Shown here: positions 18,656-28,495 of the stretch, piece after piece
Position numbering within the stretch: the first letter of the stretch is position 1
How the letters are laid out: each line of letters opens with the position of its first letter
Assembly (NCBI GenBank): GCA_977006965.1
Contig: OZ345352.1
Location: 1,116,001-1,180,000 of the forward strand
Length of the DNA: 64,000 nucleotides
From: Phymatolithon calcareum
Lineage: Eukaryota; Rhodophyta; Florideophyceae; Hapalidiales
Direction of reading: 5' to 3'
The notes under the pieces: generated by a model
The model's input: only the letters and a program-made list of their open reading frames with translations
Told to the model about the DNA's origin: nothing
Databases searched by the model: none
Translations under genes and position numbers: made by a program

Positions 18656-19377
18656 GTCGAGTGAGTCACCATTTCATTGCACATGATGATGCGCTGTTTT
18701 GAGTCAGTTGGGGCTTGTTGCGTAAGCATGCTCCTCTCCGTCGTTGTAGGCCGGTAGGATATCTGGGGGCCCGCCGTGTCGGGACTCAAACCGTTTTGCT
18801 AATTCTTGGTTTTCGCACTGGGCGGGGTTGATTTTCTTCAACGTCGCAATGTACCAGCCTTCATCCCATTTCACGGAGACGCGCTCTCCATGATTCAAAT
18901 CCCAGACATATTTTTGAGGTATCTCTCCGACACTTCCATCCGTCCATATTTCGATTTAGGCTTTTTGTTCTGCATTACGCGCTGAGATAATAGCTTCTGT
19001 CGTGGAGCGTTTTTCTTCCGGCTCATTTTTTGCCGAAATGGGAGCTGTGAAGGTTCGAAATCTGTCACTAGAGCGGTCCTTCTGGATTGACGGGGGGAGC
19101 CCATTGCGAGGGAGTGCCAGGATTCGCTTTTCCGCCAGATAATAGGTGCTCGAGTCCCGCCGCGATCCTGTGCGCTTGGGTTTCAGCTCGCGTGAGTGTG
19201 CTGTGCGAGCCACTGGAGCGTCCAGTTGGATTCGAAGTGCTTTCGCAATGACAAGTGCAGCGTCAATCTGCCCGATATCTCAAAGGCTGCGCATCCCAGA
19301 TAGTGACCGAAGCTCGGCGACTGCCGTGGCTTTCAGGCAGCCGCTGGCCGCTCGCGCGGCGTCGTTCCGTGCGACTT

Positions 19378-20811
19378 CTACTTGTTGGATGTGCGAATCG
19401 AATCCGTGTACAGCGAAGGCTGATGCACGTACGTCGAAGTTGGTTCGCAGTAGCTCTTGTGAAATACCTCCATCGTTGATGATTCCGCGCCCCAGGATGT
19501 GCCACTCAATTCGCGGATGAACCGGATCTTTGATCGAAGTTTTCGGCTCACTTCTCTGCAGTGAACATTGAAGCTCAATCGTTGGTCGAAATGAACGCCT
19601 AGGAACTTGAAATCCGTAACTGAGTCGATTTTCCCTCCACCAACACTGACGTTGCCATCTATGGTTTCCTGCAGTGATCGTCCACCTGCTGCAAATCCTA
19701 GAACCTTGCATTTTCGAGCGCTCACCTTGATTCGCAAACGGTCGCACAGACGGGAGAGAATCTCGGCGGCCTTGTTGAGCTTTGAGATTACATCCTCCCA
19801 AGACCTGCCAGTGGCGTGGAAGCTGGTGTCGTCTGCGAAACTGAATTGAACCAAGTCGTCAAGGCATATGTCTAACTCCAATATGCACAAGTTCCAAAGA
19901 TTTGGTGACAACGAGCTTCCTTGCGGCAGCCCGCATCCCAGTACTCGCGACCGTCCGACTGTGTTGATGTGTCTTCCCTGAGCTCGCCGATCCGCCAAGT
20001 AGGAATGCATCCAGCACAGCATATTGGGAGGGCAGTCAAGGTTCGCCATCTTAACCAGGAAGGCAGGAATAACGACAGGATCATATGCCGCGCTGAGATC
20101 CACGAACAGCGCTGCACATTTGCGCCGGCGGGAGAATGCGTCTGCAGTGCGTTGTGCCATGGCCGTGACGTATTCATGTGTGTTTCGAAATCGTCTGAAT
20201 CCTGCTCGCGAAGATGGGAGCTTTTTTTCCACCCACTCTGTCAGGCGTAATCTAATTAGACGCTCAGCAATATGGTTGACGATTGATGATAAAGAAATTG
20301 GTCTGAGGGCAGTTGGGTCACTCGGTTTGGGAATGCCGATGAGAATAACTGCTCTCCATGCAGCGGGTACAGTACCTTCGCGGCAGCTTCTGTTCACTAT
20401 GGCCAGCAGACGGTTGACAGCCGCCGTAGATAGGTTGCGAATGAATTCGACTTCTGTGCAGTCCGGCCCAGTTGCAGTGCATCTTGGCATTGCACTTAAG
20501 GCTGCTGCGAGCTCACGAATAGAGAAATCAGGGCTGCATGTCAGTTCCTTGCGCGCCTTGAATATAGCCTCCATGAACTGCTTTTTCCGCCTCAGGTCTT
20601 GAGACTTGACTTTGTTACGGCTTTTAGAGACGTACTTCTTGAAGACATCGTCGCAGATGCTTTGGTCAGACTTCCGACAATCGGTCACGATTGTTCCCCT
20701 CGCGCGTCGTTTGCCCTCGATTGCATCCAGTAACTTCCAGCCCTTGCTGTCAGCCTGGACCGTTGATGTGAGGTCGCGCCAGCACTGCCGTTTCGCTGCG
20801 GCGATTATCAT
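19378..20811 (-). pseudogene. Reverse transcriptase of family D
   Basis: A 477-residue open frame with ordered RT motifs: CTATGPDCTEVEFI, LIGIPKPSDPTALRPISLSS, ALFVDLSAAYDPV, CGLPQGSSLSPNLWN and SFADDTSF, the catalytic FADD. The frame is long and well preserved, but linkage to the endonuclease upstream (21,358-21,137) and RNase H downstream needs frame changes. The whole element is therefore unlikely to be active. Confidence 0.88.
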
Positions 20812-20843
20812 GTCCGTGTTTGCTCGTACTTCTTCAAGTACCG

Positions 20844-21358
20844 CTAGAGATTCTCGCGAAGGGTCACGTTCATGAGCCTCGACCGCTTGACGTCGCTCTT
20901 CTGCGGCTCTAGCGCAAGCATCTGTTCACCAAATATTTCCCCGAAGATATTCTTTCGGTATCGCATGCTTTGCTCCTCCCAGGACAGCCTTGACGAGGCG
21001 TCTGTTGTCTTCGTCGATTGTGCTTGTGCTTGCCGGCCACTTATGTAGCATTTCATCCACTTTACAAGCAAATTGTTCCCAATCCGCGAGTTTCAGGGAC
21101 CACCGCACGACCAAAGCGCTTTCGGTCTTGACGCAGCTAGTCAAAAGTGACCAGGATGGGTCGGTAGTCGCTGAAAGTAAGAGGATGAACCTCCCACTTA
21201 CACTCCATCATGTATATTCCAGGACATGCTGTGATGTCGACGGCTGATGGGCCGGTCGTGGAGATAAGAGTCGGTGAGCCGTCGCTGAGCACTATGCGTC
21301 CTGTGGCTTCTAGATACTGCTCCAAATCTTTCGCTTTGGTTGGGTCATCGATGAACAT
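20844..21358 (-). pseudogene. Family D endonuclease C-terminus and linker
   Basis: The segment at 21,358-21,137 reads GSPTLISTTGPSAVDITACP and ends WEVHPLTFSDYRPILVTFD, the characteristic C-terminal S-D-x-R/H-P motif of apurinic-type non-LTR endonucleases. The linker pieces, 21,144-20,844, are in shifted frames. The N-terminal half of the endonuclease is absent. Confidence 0.78.
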
Positions 21359-21489
21359 ATGGTCACCGATTCATCTAGAGGTCATTTGCAAGCGTCAGGG
21401 TTCTTAATTGAGATGGTTATTAATGGCAATACTAATAGTGCTTCCGGAAATGTCGCGCACGGTGGAGAGAAAACTAAGAGAAGAGCTTT

Positions 21490-21800
21490 CAGTTGGAGAA
21501 TGTGTTGGTAATGCTGACTAGAAAGGAAGAGAAGAAAAGAAAGACAGGCAAACAAAACCCCAGAACGAACGGACAGAATAAGCGTGTAGACTTCGGCGTC
21601 GTCCTCCGGTGGCGAGCTTGGCTTGTCCGTCGACCTTGAGATGAACGCACGAAAAAGGGAATCTTGAGCGCGGTTTTCTCCGTGCTGGCTTTCATGACGA
21701 CGGTTGCAAACAAGAAGGTTGGGAAGAGCTCCGACTCCGCGTGGTCGAAGGGCCGTGCAGGCGAAGTTGAGCGGGTTACGAGCCGAACATTTGACGGCGA
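21490..21800 (-). other. Conserved 5' region shared with 29.5 kb
   Basis: On the minus strand, TTCGACCACGCGGAGTCGGA and the bases after it, reaching a CTCTTCCCA segment, are identical at 29,490-29,520 on the plus strand. A similar downstream order (CCCTTTTTCGTGCGT, then a GGTCGACGG-like segment) follows in both. It is probably the 5' untranslated part of a non-LTR family present in two orientations. Confidence 0.55.
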
Positions 21801-21858
21801 GAATGGAGCTACGAGTGCCGCGTGACGCGCCCTGCCGCCTGTGAGCCTTGAGGAGTTC

Positions 21859-22016
21859 AAGCACCAACAATCCCGTAGAGGACTGAGATCGGACTACTTT
21901 GAGCGCTGAGTTTTCCCGTCCGCCATACTGATGGACGTTTCGTGAGCTACGCAATGTTAGGTAGCATCATTGGAAGCCTTGCCCATATCTTCGGAAGTCT
22001 GTGGTGCTTTAAAAAA
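21859..22016 (+). mobile_element. Short family B fragment (B5)
   Basis: A plus-oriented tail insertion with TSD GTGAGCCTTGAGG-GTTC at 21,840-21,858 and 22,017-22,035, one mismatch. The body matches the last about 160 bases of family B and ends GGTGCTTTAAAAAA. Confidence 0.88.
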
Positions 22017-22035
22017 GTGAGCCTTGAGGGGTTCG

Positions 22036-22291
22036 TGTGCGTGGGAGCAACGGTATCACAGGCTCTTGTGGCTTGAGAGGCGCGAAGGCCGACGCTGACG
22101 AGTGGAGGGATCCATTCGCCGCTTCACTGTCTGACCATTCGGAGTCAATAATCTGGTCTAGGACAGTTCCGATCGCCGCAGGATCGTGGGTTGTTTTCTC
22201 CGTAGCGTCAAGGTAGATACTGTTCTGGTTTTTTAACTACATAATTTGACTCCGAGGGAGTAATGCTGCAGCGCTGTGCGGATGTGAGGAG
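22036..22291. other. Intergenic, likely 5' flank of family D
   Basis: No gene. Continues the sequence interrupted by B5. GTGCGGATGTGAGGAGTT at 22,276 is repeated at 22,441, which gives a direct repeat around the small inverted-repeat element. Confidence 0.35.
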
Positions 22292-22479
22292 TTGTCAACC
22301 GGCTGAGGGGACAGACATCTGCTTTCTCTGGTAACTGATATGAAGAGTTATGGCCCCTCAGAAGTATTCGAGAACAAACTGGGCATTACGCACTACATCC
22401 ACGTGTGGAAAAGAGTAGGCATACAAACTCACGAGTTCTGTGCGGATGTGAGGAGTTATGCCCCTCAGCCGGTTGACAA
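22292..22479. mobile_element. 188-bp element with 19-bp inverted ends
   Basis: The left end TTGTCAACCGGCTGAGGGG (22,292-22,310) and right end CCCCTCAGCCGGTTGACAA (22,461-22,479) are perfect inverted repeats. No coding capacity, so MITE-like. An 18-19 bp direct repeat precedes each end, which complicates defining a TSD. The same left end occurs at 17,206. Confidence 0.7.
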
Positions 22480-22718
22480 GCGTGATGTGTACCGAACTCT
22501 CGGAATGACAATCGACCTCAGGCCATGATATTCGGACCTCGGCTGCGCCTTGGTTGAATATCATGCCCTTGGGCTAATTTCATCCGTCGCAGCCGGTGCA
22601 CAACCCCCACTTATCGACTTAAAGTTCGGATGCTTATAGGATTGCTGGGGACAGCAGTGGAGGCAAAAATTCCCATGAATGCTTGCTTCTAGATTTATTC
22701 AACGATACTGTAATTTTT

Positions 22719-22865
22719 CATTGGGCAGCAAAACCGGCAGAACGAGCAAAACACGACAGTTAACTGTCCTCTTCTGCTCGTTCTGCCGGCTTTGCTGCTC
22801 AATGAGCTTCTTTCCTTCCGGAAAAAAGTTAACTGTCCTGTTCTGCTCGTTTGGCTTCCCTTTTG
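22719..22865. repeat. Structured hairpin plus direct repeat
   Basis: The left arm, 22,719-22,748, and right arm, 22,775-22,804, pair over 30 bp (CCGGCAGAACGAGCA core) with about two mismatches. The 26-base loop contains the palindrome ACAGTTAACTGT. The loop and right arm are partly repeated at 22,827-22,860 as GTTAACTGTCC-TTCTGCTCGTT. Confidence 0.75.
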
Positions 22866-22889
22866 GCCCGAATTTATAATTTGGTCCGC

Positions 22890-23300
22890 GCTCGACGTTT
22901 GTATCATTAGCACGTGGAAGCACTAAGTCAATTACTACAGTGTTTGAGGAGAGGAGTTTTGCGAACATATCGATATTGGCCGCCACAATCACAGATTGCA
23001 TGTCTCTCTTATGCAGAAGAGAGGGAATGATGCGATCAGAGCAGCGTTTTCAAGAGATATGCAGATAGAACATCTCTGAATCCAAAAAGATACTTAACGT
23101 GACTGAGAAGAACTGCTGTACCGATGAGGCCGAATTTACGGTATTGTAGTGGCATGAGATCCTCCAACATTTGTTGTGCTCTGCAGTCAAGGTTGCTGAC
23201 TTATTGCAACGTTGCAGTGCTGTGAAGAACAACGGTACACAGTGTATGGTTCGTGCCTGGCCTCCCCAGATGGCGCACAGGGGGTGGGGGAATTGTAAGT
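22890..23300 (-). pseudogene. Divergent copy of unknown conserved coding unit
   Basis: The minus-strand frame includes CRAQQMLEDLMPLQYRKFG then LIGTAVLLSHVKYLFGF and stays open to about 22,699. It aligns with the frame-broken copies at 12.7 and 55.6 kb with mostly synonymous differences. It is the longest open version, about 160 residues, and runs through the hairpin region at its C-terminal end. Function unknown. Confidence 0.45.
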
Positions 23301-23895
23301 TTTTATTTTCGCCAACACCAGAGCATCTCTTCCTTGGTATGTGTCTACGCAATGAAATACCATATCCCAAATAAAATCACATCACTCTGTCATCGCTTCT
23401 GTCACATGGATCTCTTATTTCAGATGAATGGTTATCGCTGTTTCGAATCTTTTCCACAGAATCTTTCTACCCCTGACCTTGCTAAATTCCTATGCAAGGT
23501 ACTTAGGCAATTCTCCGATGTAAGCCGATGGAGTCGACTGAAAACTAGAGATGATATACGCCTCACGACTCCTGCGCCGCTGAGTCGCCTCCTTCGAGCG
23601 GTGACTCGCCAGTCGCCCCCAAAAGAGTCGTTGCGAGTCGCTGTCTGATAAACGATCACTAATTGATGAAGAGCCCTAACGCGTATCATATCTACACGCC
23701 GAGATGCGAGTTTAACTATTCTCAGCACAATATTGGCAGCACTATAATGCCCCTTACTGCGCGCTTACATGTATGAAATAGCCAAAAAACGTCTCGGTCT
23801 GCATCTTTTATGAGTCTCCGCGAGTCGTGATTGACTCGCGAATCACCACGTAAAGAGTCGTGCGACTCCGACTCGCGGTGACGGGGAGGAATGTA
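23301..23895. repeat. Block dense in GAGTCG / CGACTC
   Basis: No gene. From about 23,531 to 23,880 the hexamer GAGTCG or its complement, plus near variants, recurs about a dozen times in both orientations, separated by unrelated bases. Related GACTCGCGAGTGG sequence lies near 39,350. It may be a decayed minisatellite or protein-binding array. Confidence 0.45.
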
Positions 23896-23910
23896 CAGGG
23901 GGGGTTGCTA

Positions 23911-26536
23911 ACAGGGGGTACCGAAAAAATCGCAAAACGCGATCGAGATTTTTTAGAAGGGTACAGTCTGTGGGCATGAGGTCCATTTAATACAAATTTT
24001 AGTTCAAAAGGAAGCCAACACAAACAGTAGTGTTCAATCCGAGCGACGAGCTCCGAGTCGGTCCTCGTGAAGAGCAAGAACAAGGAGAAGACACCCCTTC
24101 AAACGGCCCCAATTTGAAAATGCAACAAAAAACAACACAAATCGTCTATCATAAAATTAACAAAAAAACAATGCTGACCCAGCACGAGTCCTCCCCCATC
24201 AACACCTCGAAGTTCTACAGTCTATGCCTTCTGCGACGGAACAGACCTCGACGCTCTGGTTGTACGCACACGGCGGAGCTCGCGCCGATGACGACGAGAG
24301 GATTCGAGAGTGGCACGCACGGGTGCGCGCCGTGCGGCAAGTAGCGCCAACGACGCTTCCTCCTGCGCGTTGCGCTTCTCGGTGCGGGCTTTCTTCGACT
24401 GGGCTTGCTTTTGGGCTTCCTCAGCCTTTCGCTTTTTACCCGCCAGCCGCTTGGTGGCAGCGTCAATCTTCTTCGCCTTATAATTTTCGCGACGCTCTTC
24501 CTCGGCTTTCAGCGCATCCAACACTGACTGACTAGTGAGCACAACACCAGTTTTACTGCTGACCTTCGTTGTACCGTGAACTTCAATTGTACCCACGGAT
24601 AGTAGAGAACGCTTCTCACGGCGAAAGGAGGTCACGAGCTCGCGAAAATCGGCGAGCCTGACGGCCTGCTCGCCACCAGGCGGTAACAGCGATGCAGTGG
24701 CCTCGGTGCTAGTAATGCAGCGGTTGTTGAGTGGTGCAGTGATGTTGATGGATGCCACAACGTCAGGGTGGCACCCACCGCTAGTATAGTTCCACAATCC
24801 CGTCTTTTCAAACCCGCTTTTGATGTTAGGGCGCGAAAGCGCCGCGTCGTACGCGTTGCGTACAATCTCCGCGGCACAAAAAACGTCGAGTTTCTTCCGA
24901 CCGTATGCGACTAGAGCGTTGTCGAACCCTGTTCGTAGGTAGGACTTGAAAGGTGCAAACACTGAGCGGTCCAGAGGTTGCAGCACGTGGGATGTGTGCG
25001 CGGGAAGCCCAAGCACAACGATACCGTTATCAAGTAGTAGTCGTAGTGTCCGATACTGCACATGACCCCGAAAGCAGTCGACGACCAATACGAGCGTCTT
25101 GACCTCCGCCCTCAAGGGGGCGGTCTCCACAATAAAGCGCCGCGCCCACTCATAGAAAATGTCCATGTCGACGCTCGCAGCACCGTCGCGTTTAAATAGC
25201 ATGGTCCCGGGCATAAGACATTGGTTGAGCGTGAATGTCTTTCCATTCACCTTTTTGTACGGTACGCGTACTCCTGGTACTACAACGAGCGGATTGTAGG
25301 CCACCCCGGCTGCCGACACCACCGGCATCAGCGTGATGTGGTCGACCTGCCCACGAAAGGCGACACCGCGCGAAACCAGTACCCCTTCTGCAGTCCCCGC
25401 CGCCTTGAAGGAGCGCCCCGACGTGAGTTGCTTAAACGAGATGCCGGTCTCGTCGAGGTTAAATACCTGGCGCGGGTCGATAATGTGGTGCTTCGCGAAC
25501 AGCGCCTCAACTCGCACAAAGTGGGCGGCGAGTGTGTCGGGCGCCACAGCGCACGTGCGTAGCATCTCCACCGGGCGAGTCACGATGAGCGCGATGCTGA
25601 GGTGGCGCTGGAAAAACCGACGCAGCCAGGACATAGAGGGGCGTCCGTTAACAAACGGCAACTTGGAAGCGCGGGCGTCGGGCAGCATGTTCTCAACAAA
25701 ATGCTGAATCAGGTCCACTAAAGCTCGACGGCGCAGTGGCGTGTTGTGCGATGCCAACAATAGCATCGCATTCTTGATGATCGCCTCCTCAGACACCGTG
25801 AGCGACGGCTTACGACCACGGGTCTCCGCCACCACAGGGAGCTCGAAGCCGATAGGAAGGTGCCCGCGGCGGCTCTTTATGTCAGCGAAGAAAATATTCT
25901 GGGCCAAATCCTGCGTCACAGCTTTAGCCATCCGAGTTCGTATCTTGGCGATTGATACACCGTACTCGCGATGCAGCACGACGAGCGGTGTGCGGCTTTG
26001 CAAGCGCTCGATGGCCGCTGCCCAAACGCTTTCCATCGGATGAGTGCACTTGCAACAGGAAGGATGTTGGCTGAACGATAGCCGATGACGTGAGACACTT
26101 GCTTTTAAGCAGAGCGCACGAAGCTGCGCTGCGCCGGCGCAGCGCGCCATTTCGGCACTTTCGGTTCCTGTTCCGGTTTTTTTTCCCGCGCGAGGCGGCT
26201 AGGATAGGAGAGAATAATCCCATTCATGGGTATTTGGCGCGTCGAGCAATCCTTCCCGCGAATCGGCCTGTGCTGTGCGTCCCTTTCACTTTTCGGCGGC
26301 ATTGTTCGGCGTACAGTTGACCGATTTCGCCAGTTTCTTCTCGAGAACGCTTGAACGTAGAGTGGTCTCTAGCGTGGCGAAGTTTCAGCACATTTATTAC
26401 AGTACTCGTCGAGATATGCCTAACTTTCTACTGGTCTTCGGGCCATTTTTTGCGTAACTGCTCGTTTTCTTATCAATTTTAACCATTTTTTACATGTTAT
26501 TATTTCGAACCGTGTTATAATTTCGGTACCCCCTGT
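23911..26536 (-). mobile_element. Inner Tigger (pogo-group) transposon
   Basis: A 2,626-bp element with 16-bp identical inverted ends ACAGGGGGTACCGAAA and a TA duplication at 23,909-23,910 and 26,537-26,538. It encodes an intact 642-residue transposase on the minus strand. Intact ends, TSD and ORF make this the best candidate for a recently active element in the window. Confidence 0.9.
24222..26150 (-). CDS. Tigger-type DDE transposase
   Basis: A 642-residue intact ORF of the DDE_1 (pogo/Tigger, CENP-B-related) family, predicted to cut and paste the surrounding 2.6-kb element. The N-terminus holds a psq-like helix-turn-helix (AIERLQSRTPLVVLHREYG, about 46-64). A CENP-B-type binding region follows (about 115-190). 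Catalytic aspartates lie in FNLDETGISF, LVVDCFRGH and LQPLDRSVFAPFK, the D-D-D arrangement of the family. The C-terminal 90 residues are lysine/arginine-rich and alanine-rich, probably nuclear localisation. The start is either 26,150 or the internal Met at 26,036 (MESVWAAAIERL), which fits the family better. Codon use is more GC-rich than its surroundings. Confidence 0.92.
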   Translation of the reverse strand: MARCAGAAQLRALCLKASVSRHRLSFSQHPSCCKCTHPMESVWAAAIERLQSRTPLVVLHREYGVSIAKIRTRMAKAVTQDLAQNIFFADIKSRRGHLPIGFELPVVAETRGRKPSLTVSEEAIIKNAMLLLASHNTPLRRRALVDLIQHFVENMLPDARASKLPFVNGRPSMSWLRRFFQRHLSIALIVTRPVEMLRTCAVAPDTLAAHFVRVEALFAKHHIIDPRQVFNLDETGISFKQLTSGRSFKAAGTAEGVLVSRGVAFRGQVDHITLMPVVSAAGVAYNPLVVVPGVRVPYKKVNGKTFTLNQCLMPGTMLFKRDGAASVDMDIFYEWARRFIVETAPLRAEVKTLVLVVDCFRGHVQYRTLRLLLDNGIVVLGLPAHTSHVLQPLDRSVFAPFKSYLRTGFDNALVAYGRKKLDVFCAAEIVRNAYDAALSRPNIKSGFEKTGLWNYTSGGCHPDVVASINITAPLNNRCITSTEATASLLPPGGEQAVRLADFRELVTSFRREKRSLLSVGTIEVHGTTKVSSKTGVVLTSQSVLDALKAEEERRENYKAKKIDAATKRLAGKKRKAEEAQKQAQSKKARTEKRNAQEEASLALLAARRAPVRATLESSRRHRRELRRVRTTRASRSVPSQKA

Positions 26537-26606
26537 TATATAGTGCCGGGTTATATAGTGCCACCCATTTTGGGCTGGCACGATTATCATATCAAAGACA
26601 CAGGCT

Positions 26607-27212
26607 GTGGCTGCTTACAGGGCATTCCTGGCCGCCATTCTCCTCTTCGTCTCCTCAGCTCACCATCTTCACGCCGCCGACAGTGATGGGGCACCCAGGG
26701 CAGAAGAGAACGCGGCTGACACTTCCACAAAAGCTGGAAGCACTTCGCATGCTGTCAGCGACGTCATCGAGATGTTGCGTAAACTGAAAGTCAGTTTACC
26801 GAGTGACGACATCATGAGAGCAGAAATCGATGATGACGTCAGACACGAGGATGTGGAACATTGGTTTGAGGTTGAAGATGATACAGACGTTCAAGTGGTG
26901 TTCGTTTCCGATGTTTCGGATATATTGGAGGAGGTTGTAGCCCAAAGCCCAATAGAACCTGACAATGAAAGCGAAGACGAAGAAGTTTCTGCGGTTATCG
27001 TATCTCCCCCAGCTCTCACTGAGCTGCACACCATGTTTCGCCCTCTCCAAGAGTCCGTGTTTTTGTGTAACCTTCCTAACGCTAGTAGTCATCTTCAACG
27101 AGCATTTCGGGTATTCATAGACGCTATCCGTAAGCAGAACATTGAGAAGCAGAGACAGCTACTTGTCTCAGAGATGTTCAACAAGCGATCTGAAGATAAA
27201 ACACGCCAGTAA
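26607..27212 (+). pseudogene. C-terminal remnant of a second Tigger transposase
   Basis: An open frame starting at a GTG codon with no convincing ATG. From about residue 60 it is acidic (VEHWFEVEDDTDVQVVFVSD, later NESEDEEVSAVIV) and ends in a helical RAFRVFIDAIRKQNIEKQRQ. Acidic tails of this kind occur after the DDE domain in Tigger proteins. It lies inside the outer transposon and lacks all catalytic residues. The leading MAAYRAFLAAILLF-like stretch mimics a signal peptide but is probably chance. Confidence 0.5.
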
Positions 27213-27372
27213 AATCGTTCTCCCCGTTCTCCGTACAACTTCGTTGGGGGTCACGGCAAACACGCTTACAGTAGTGCGAAACGGTCCCTCAAATTTCATG
27301 TAGTGCGGAACCTAAACAGTGCGCATTTTTTAGTCTGGTTCTATGTGGCACTATATAGCGACCCCCCCGGTA

Positions 27373-27686
27373 CATCACTACTGAAAACCCACTCAATTGC
27401 AAGAAATCGGCGTATTCGCGATTGGATATGTACTGACCTGTAAGTATCGAAATTAAGTTGATTTATTGAGAATGAGGATAGACTGGTAAAAAACTTAGGC
27501 CTTCAAAGCCCTGCTAGCCTCATGTGTCGCAACTTGGGGCAGATTGACCGTATATTCACTCCCTGGACTGGTATGATATTTGTTTTTGAACAAATATTTT
27601 TTAAAAAAGAATTATTCAAATGATGCAATTTTAATATTTCTTCAAAAATATATTTTGTATTATTGCGAAGATGTATACGATGGACT
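27373..27686. other. AT-rich intergenic stretch
   Basis: No gene. A possible element tail (TTGATTTATTGAGAATGAGG) is near 27,460. GATGGACT at 27,679-27,686 is the left copy of the SINE target duplication. Confidence 0.4.
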
Positions 27687-28136
27687 ATATGAATGAATGA
27701 ATTTTTTATTCCCCTAAGAGGCTAGCAAGACATGGTTCTATTATTACCTCTAGATTACTGCAGGACGCTTATCCTGCTAGCTAATTGAACACACCCTTCT
27801 TCTCTGCCTGCCGCTCGTCATCAGACGATTCCACCCGAAGCAACTGTGGTGGTTCCACGTTACGCGAGTCCACGTGGACGACCAGAATGTTGGACTCTTT
27901 TTCTTTACAGCTCTCCATCTGCTCTTCTTCAGTAATGCACTGTAATTAGACTGGACCCCTTGTGCAATGCAGAAAACCCACTCCCGAAACGCCCCGTGGC
28001 GCGAAATTAGGAGAAAAAAACCCGCGTCCGAATCTTCGCCGTAAACAGGCACACCTGGGATTCGAACCTAGGACTTTCTCTTGGTCGCAAATTGCGCACC
28101 CCCCGGAGGCAGTTTACCCACTGTACCACAGGTGAG
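27687..28136 (-). mobile_element. tRNA-derived SINE, (ATTC)n tail
   Basis: The minus-strand element starts with a tRNA-like head: an A-box-like TGGTACAGTGGGTAA (28,113-28,127) and B box GGTTCGAATCC (28,058-28,068). It ends in ATTCATTCAT. An 8-bp TSD GATGGACT lies at 27,679-27,686 and 28,137-28,144. The head closely matches that of the SINE at 53,947 (CACCTGTGGTA-AGTGG, then ACTGCCTCCG). The bodies differ. Confidence 0.85.
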
Positions 28137-28284
28137 GATGGACTCTACAGAATTTAGGATTGTTTTGAGCTCCCCCTCGCAGACTAGAACTTAAATGGAA
28201 ATGTATGGCACGCTGATTTGATTAACACACGATTTGGGGGTAAAGTGGGAATTTCCTGGTCCATTTTGGGAAGAGACGGTATAC

Positions 28285-28495
28285 TCTGCGTGGCAATAGA
28301 AGCGATATGATTTTCCCCCTCGAGATCTCTTCTGTGAGACCAGAGTTAGGTTTTGGAGTTTTGCTGACTATGTCACTTTTAGCGAAATGGAGCTTTTGGG
28401 TTCCGATTGAGTCCTAGTGTCTCGCCAGAAGTGTTGCCCCAAGCGTCAGCAGATGCATTGGTAACACTATAATAAAATTTCCTCTTCTTCTTCTG
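28285..28495 (+). mobile_element. T-type short repeat
   Basis: Matches 51,560-51,783 (CCCCCTCGAGATCTCTTC, then the motif AAGCGTCAGCAGATGCATTGG, then TAACACTATAATAAAA and CTTCTTCTTC). The A-rich end and the TSD of the 51-kb copy indicate retrotransposition. Autonomous partner unknown. Confidence 0.7.

Larger units (their letters stand above)
17806..21358 (-). mobile_element. Non-LTR family D with endonuclease, RT and RNase H
   Basis: A minus-strand element ending in a GAAAGAAAAAAAAGACC-type tail at 17,806. In order, 21,358 down to 17,807, it carries an endonuclease C-terminus, a reverse transcriptase, and an RNase H domain with a C-terminal zinc-knuckle-like Cys/His segment. The possession of RNase H places it with I-like or related clades. 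Frames are broken in several places. Sequence upstream to about 22,290 may be its 5' UTR, interrupted by B5. Confidence 0.85.
23896..27370 (+). mobile_element. Outer Tigger-like transposon, non-autonomous
   Basis: The ends CAGGGGGGGTTGC (23,896) and, inverted, CCGGGGGGGTCGC (27,370) are each flanked by TA. A second transposon (23,911-26,536) sits inside its left terminal repeat. Past it, the terminal repeat resumes as TAGTGCC, matching CTATATAGTGCCAC of the right end. Inside is a plus-strand ORF remnant resembling a Tigger C-terminus. Confidence 0.8.

Noticed and set aside
26607-26680. Signal peptide at the start of the 201-codon ORF
   Set aside because: No ATG is present at the start, and the rest looks like a transposase tail inside a transposon.
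28045-28136. Possible tRNA gene on the minus strand
   Set aside because: Same reasoning: the head belongs to a 450-bp element with an ATTC tail and 8-bp TSD.
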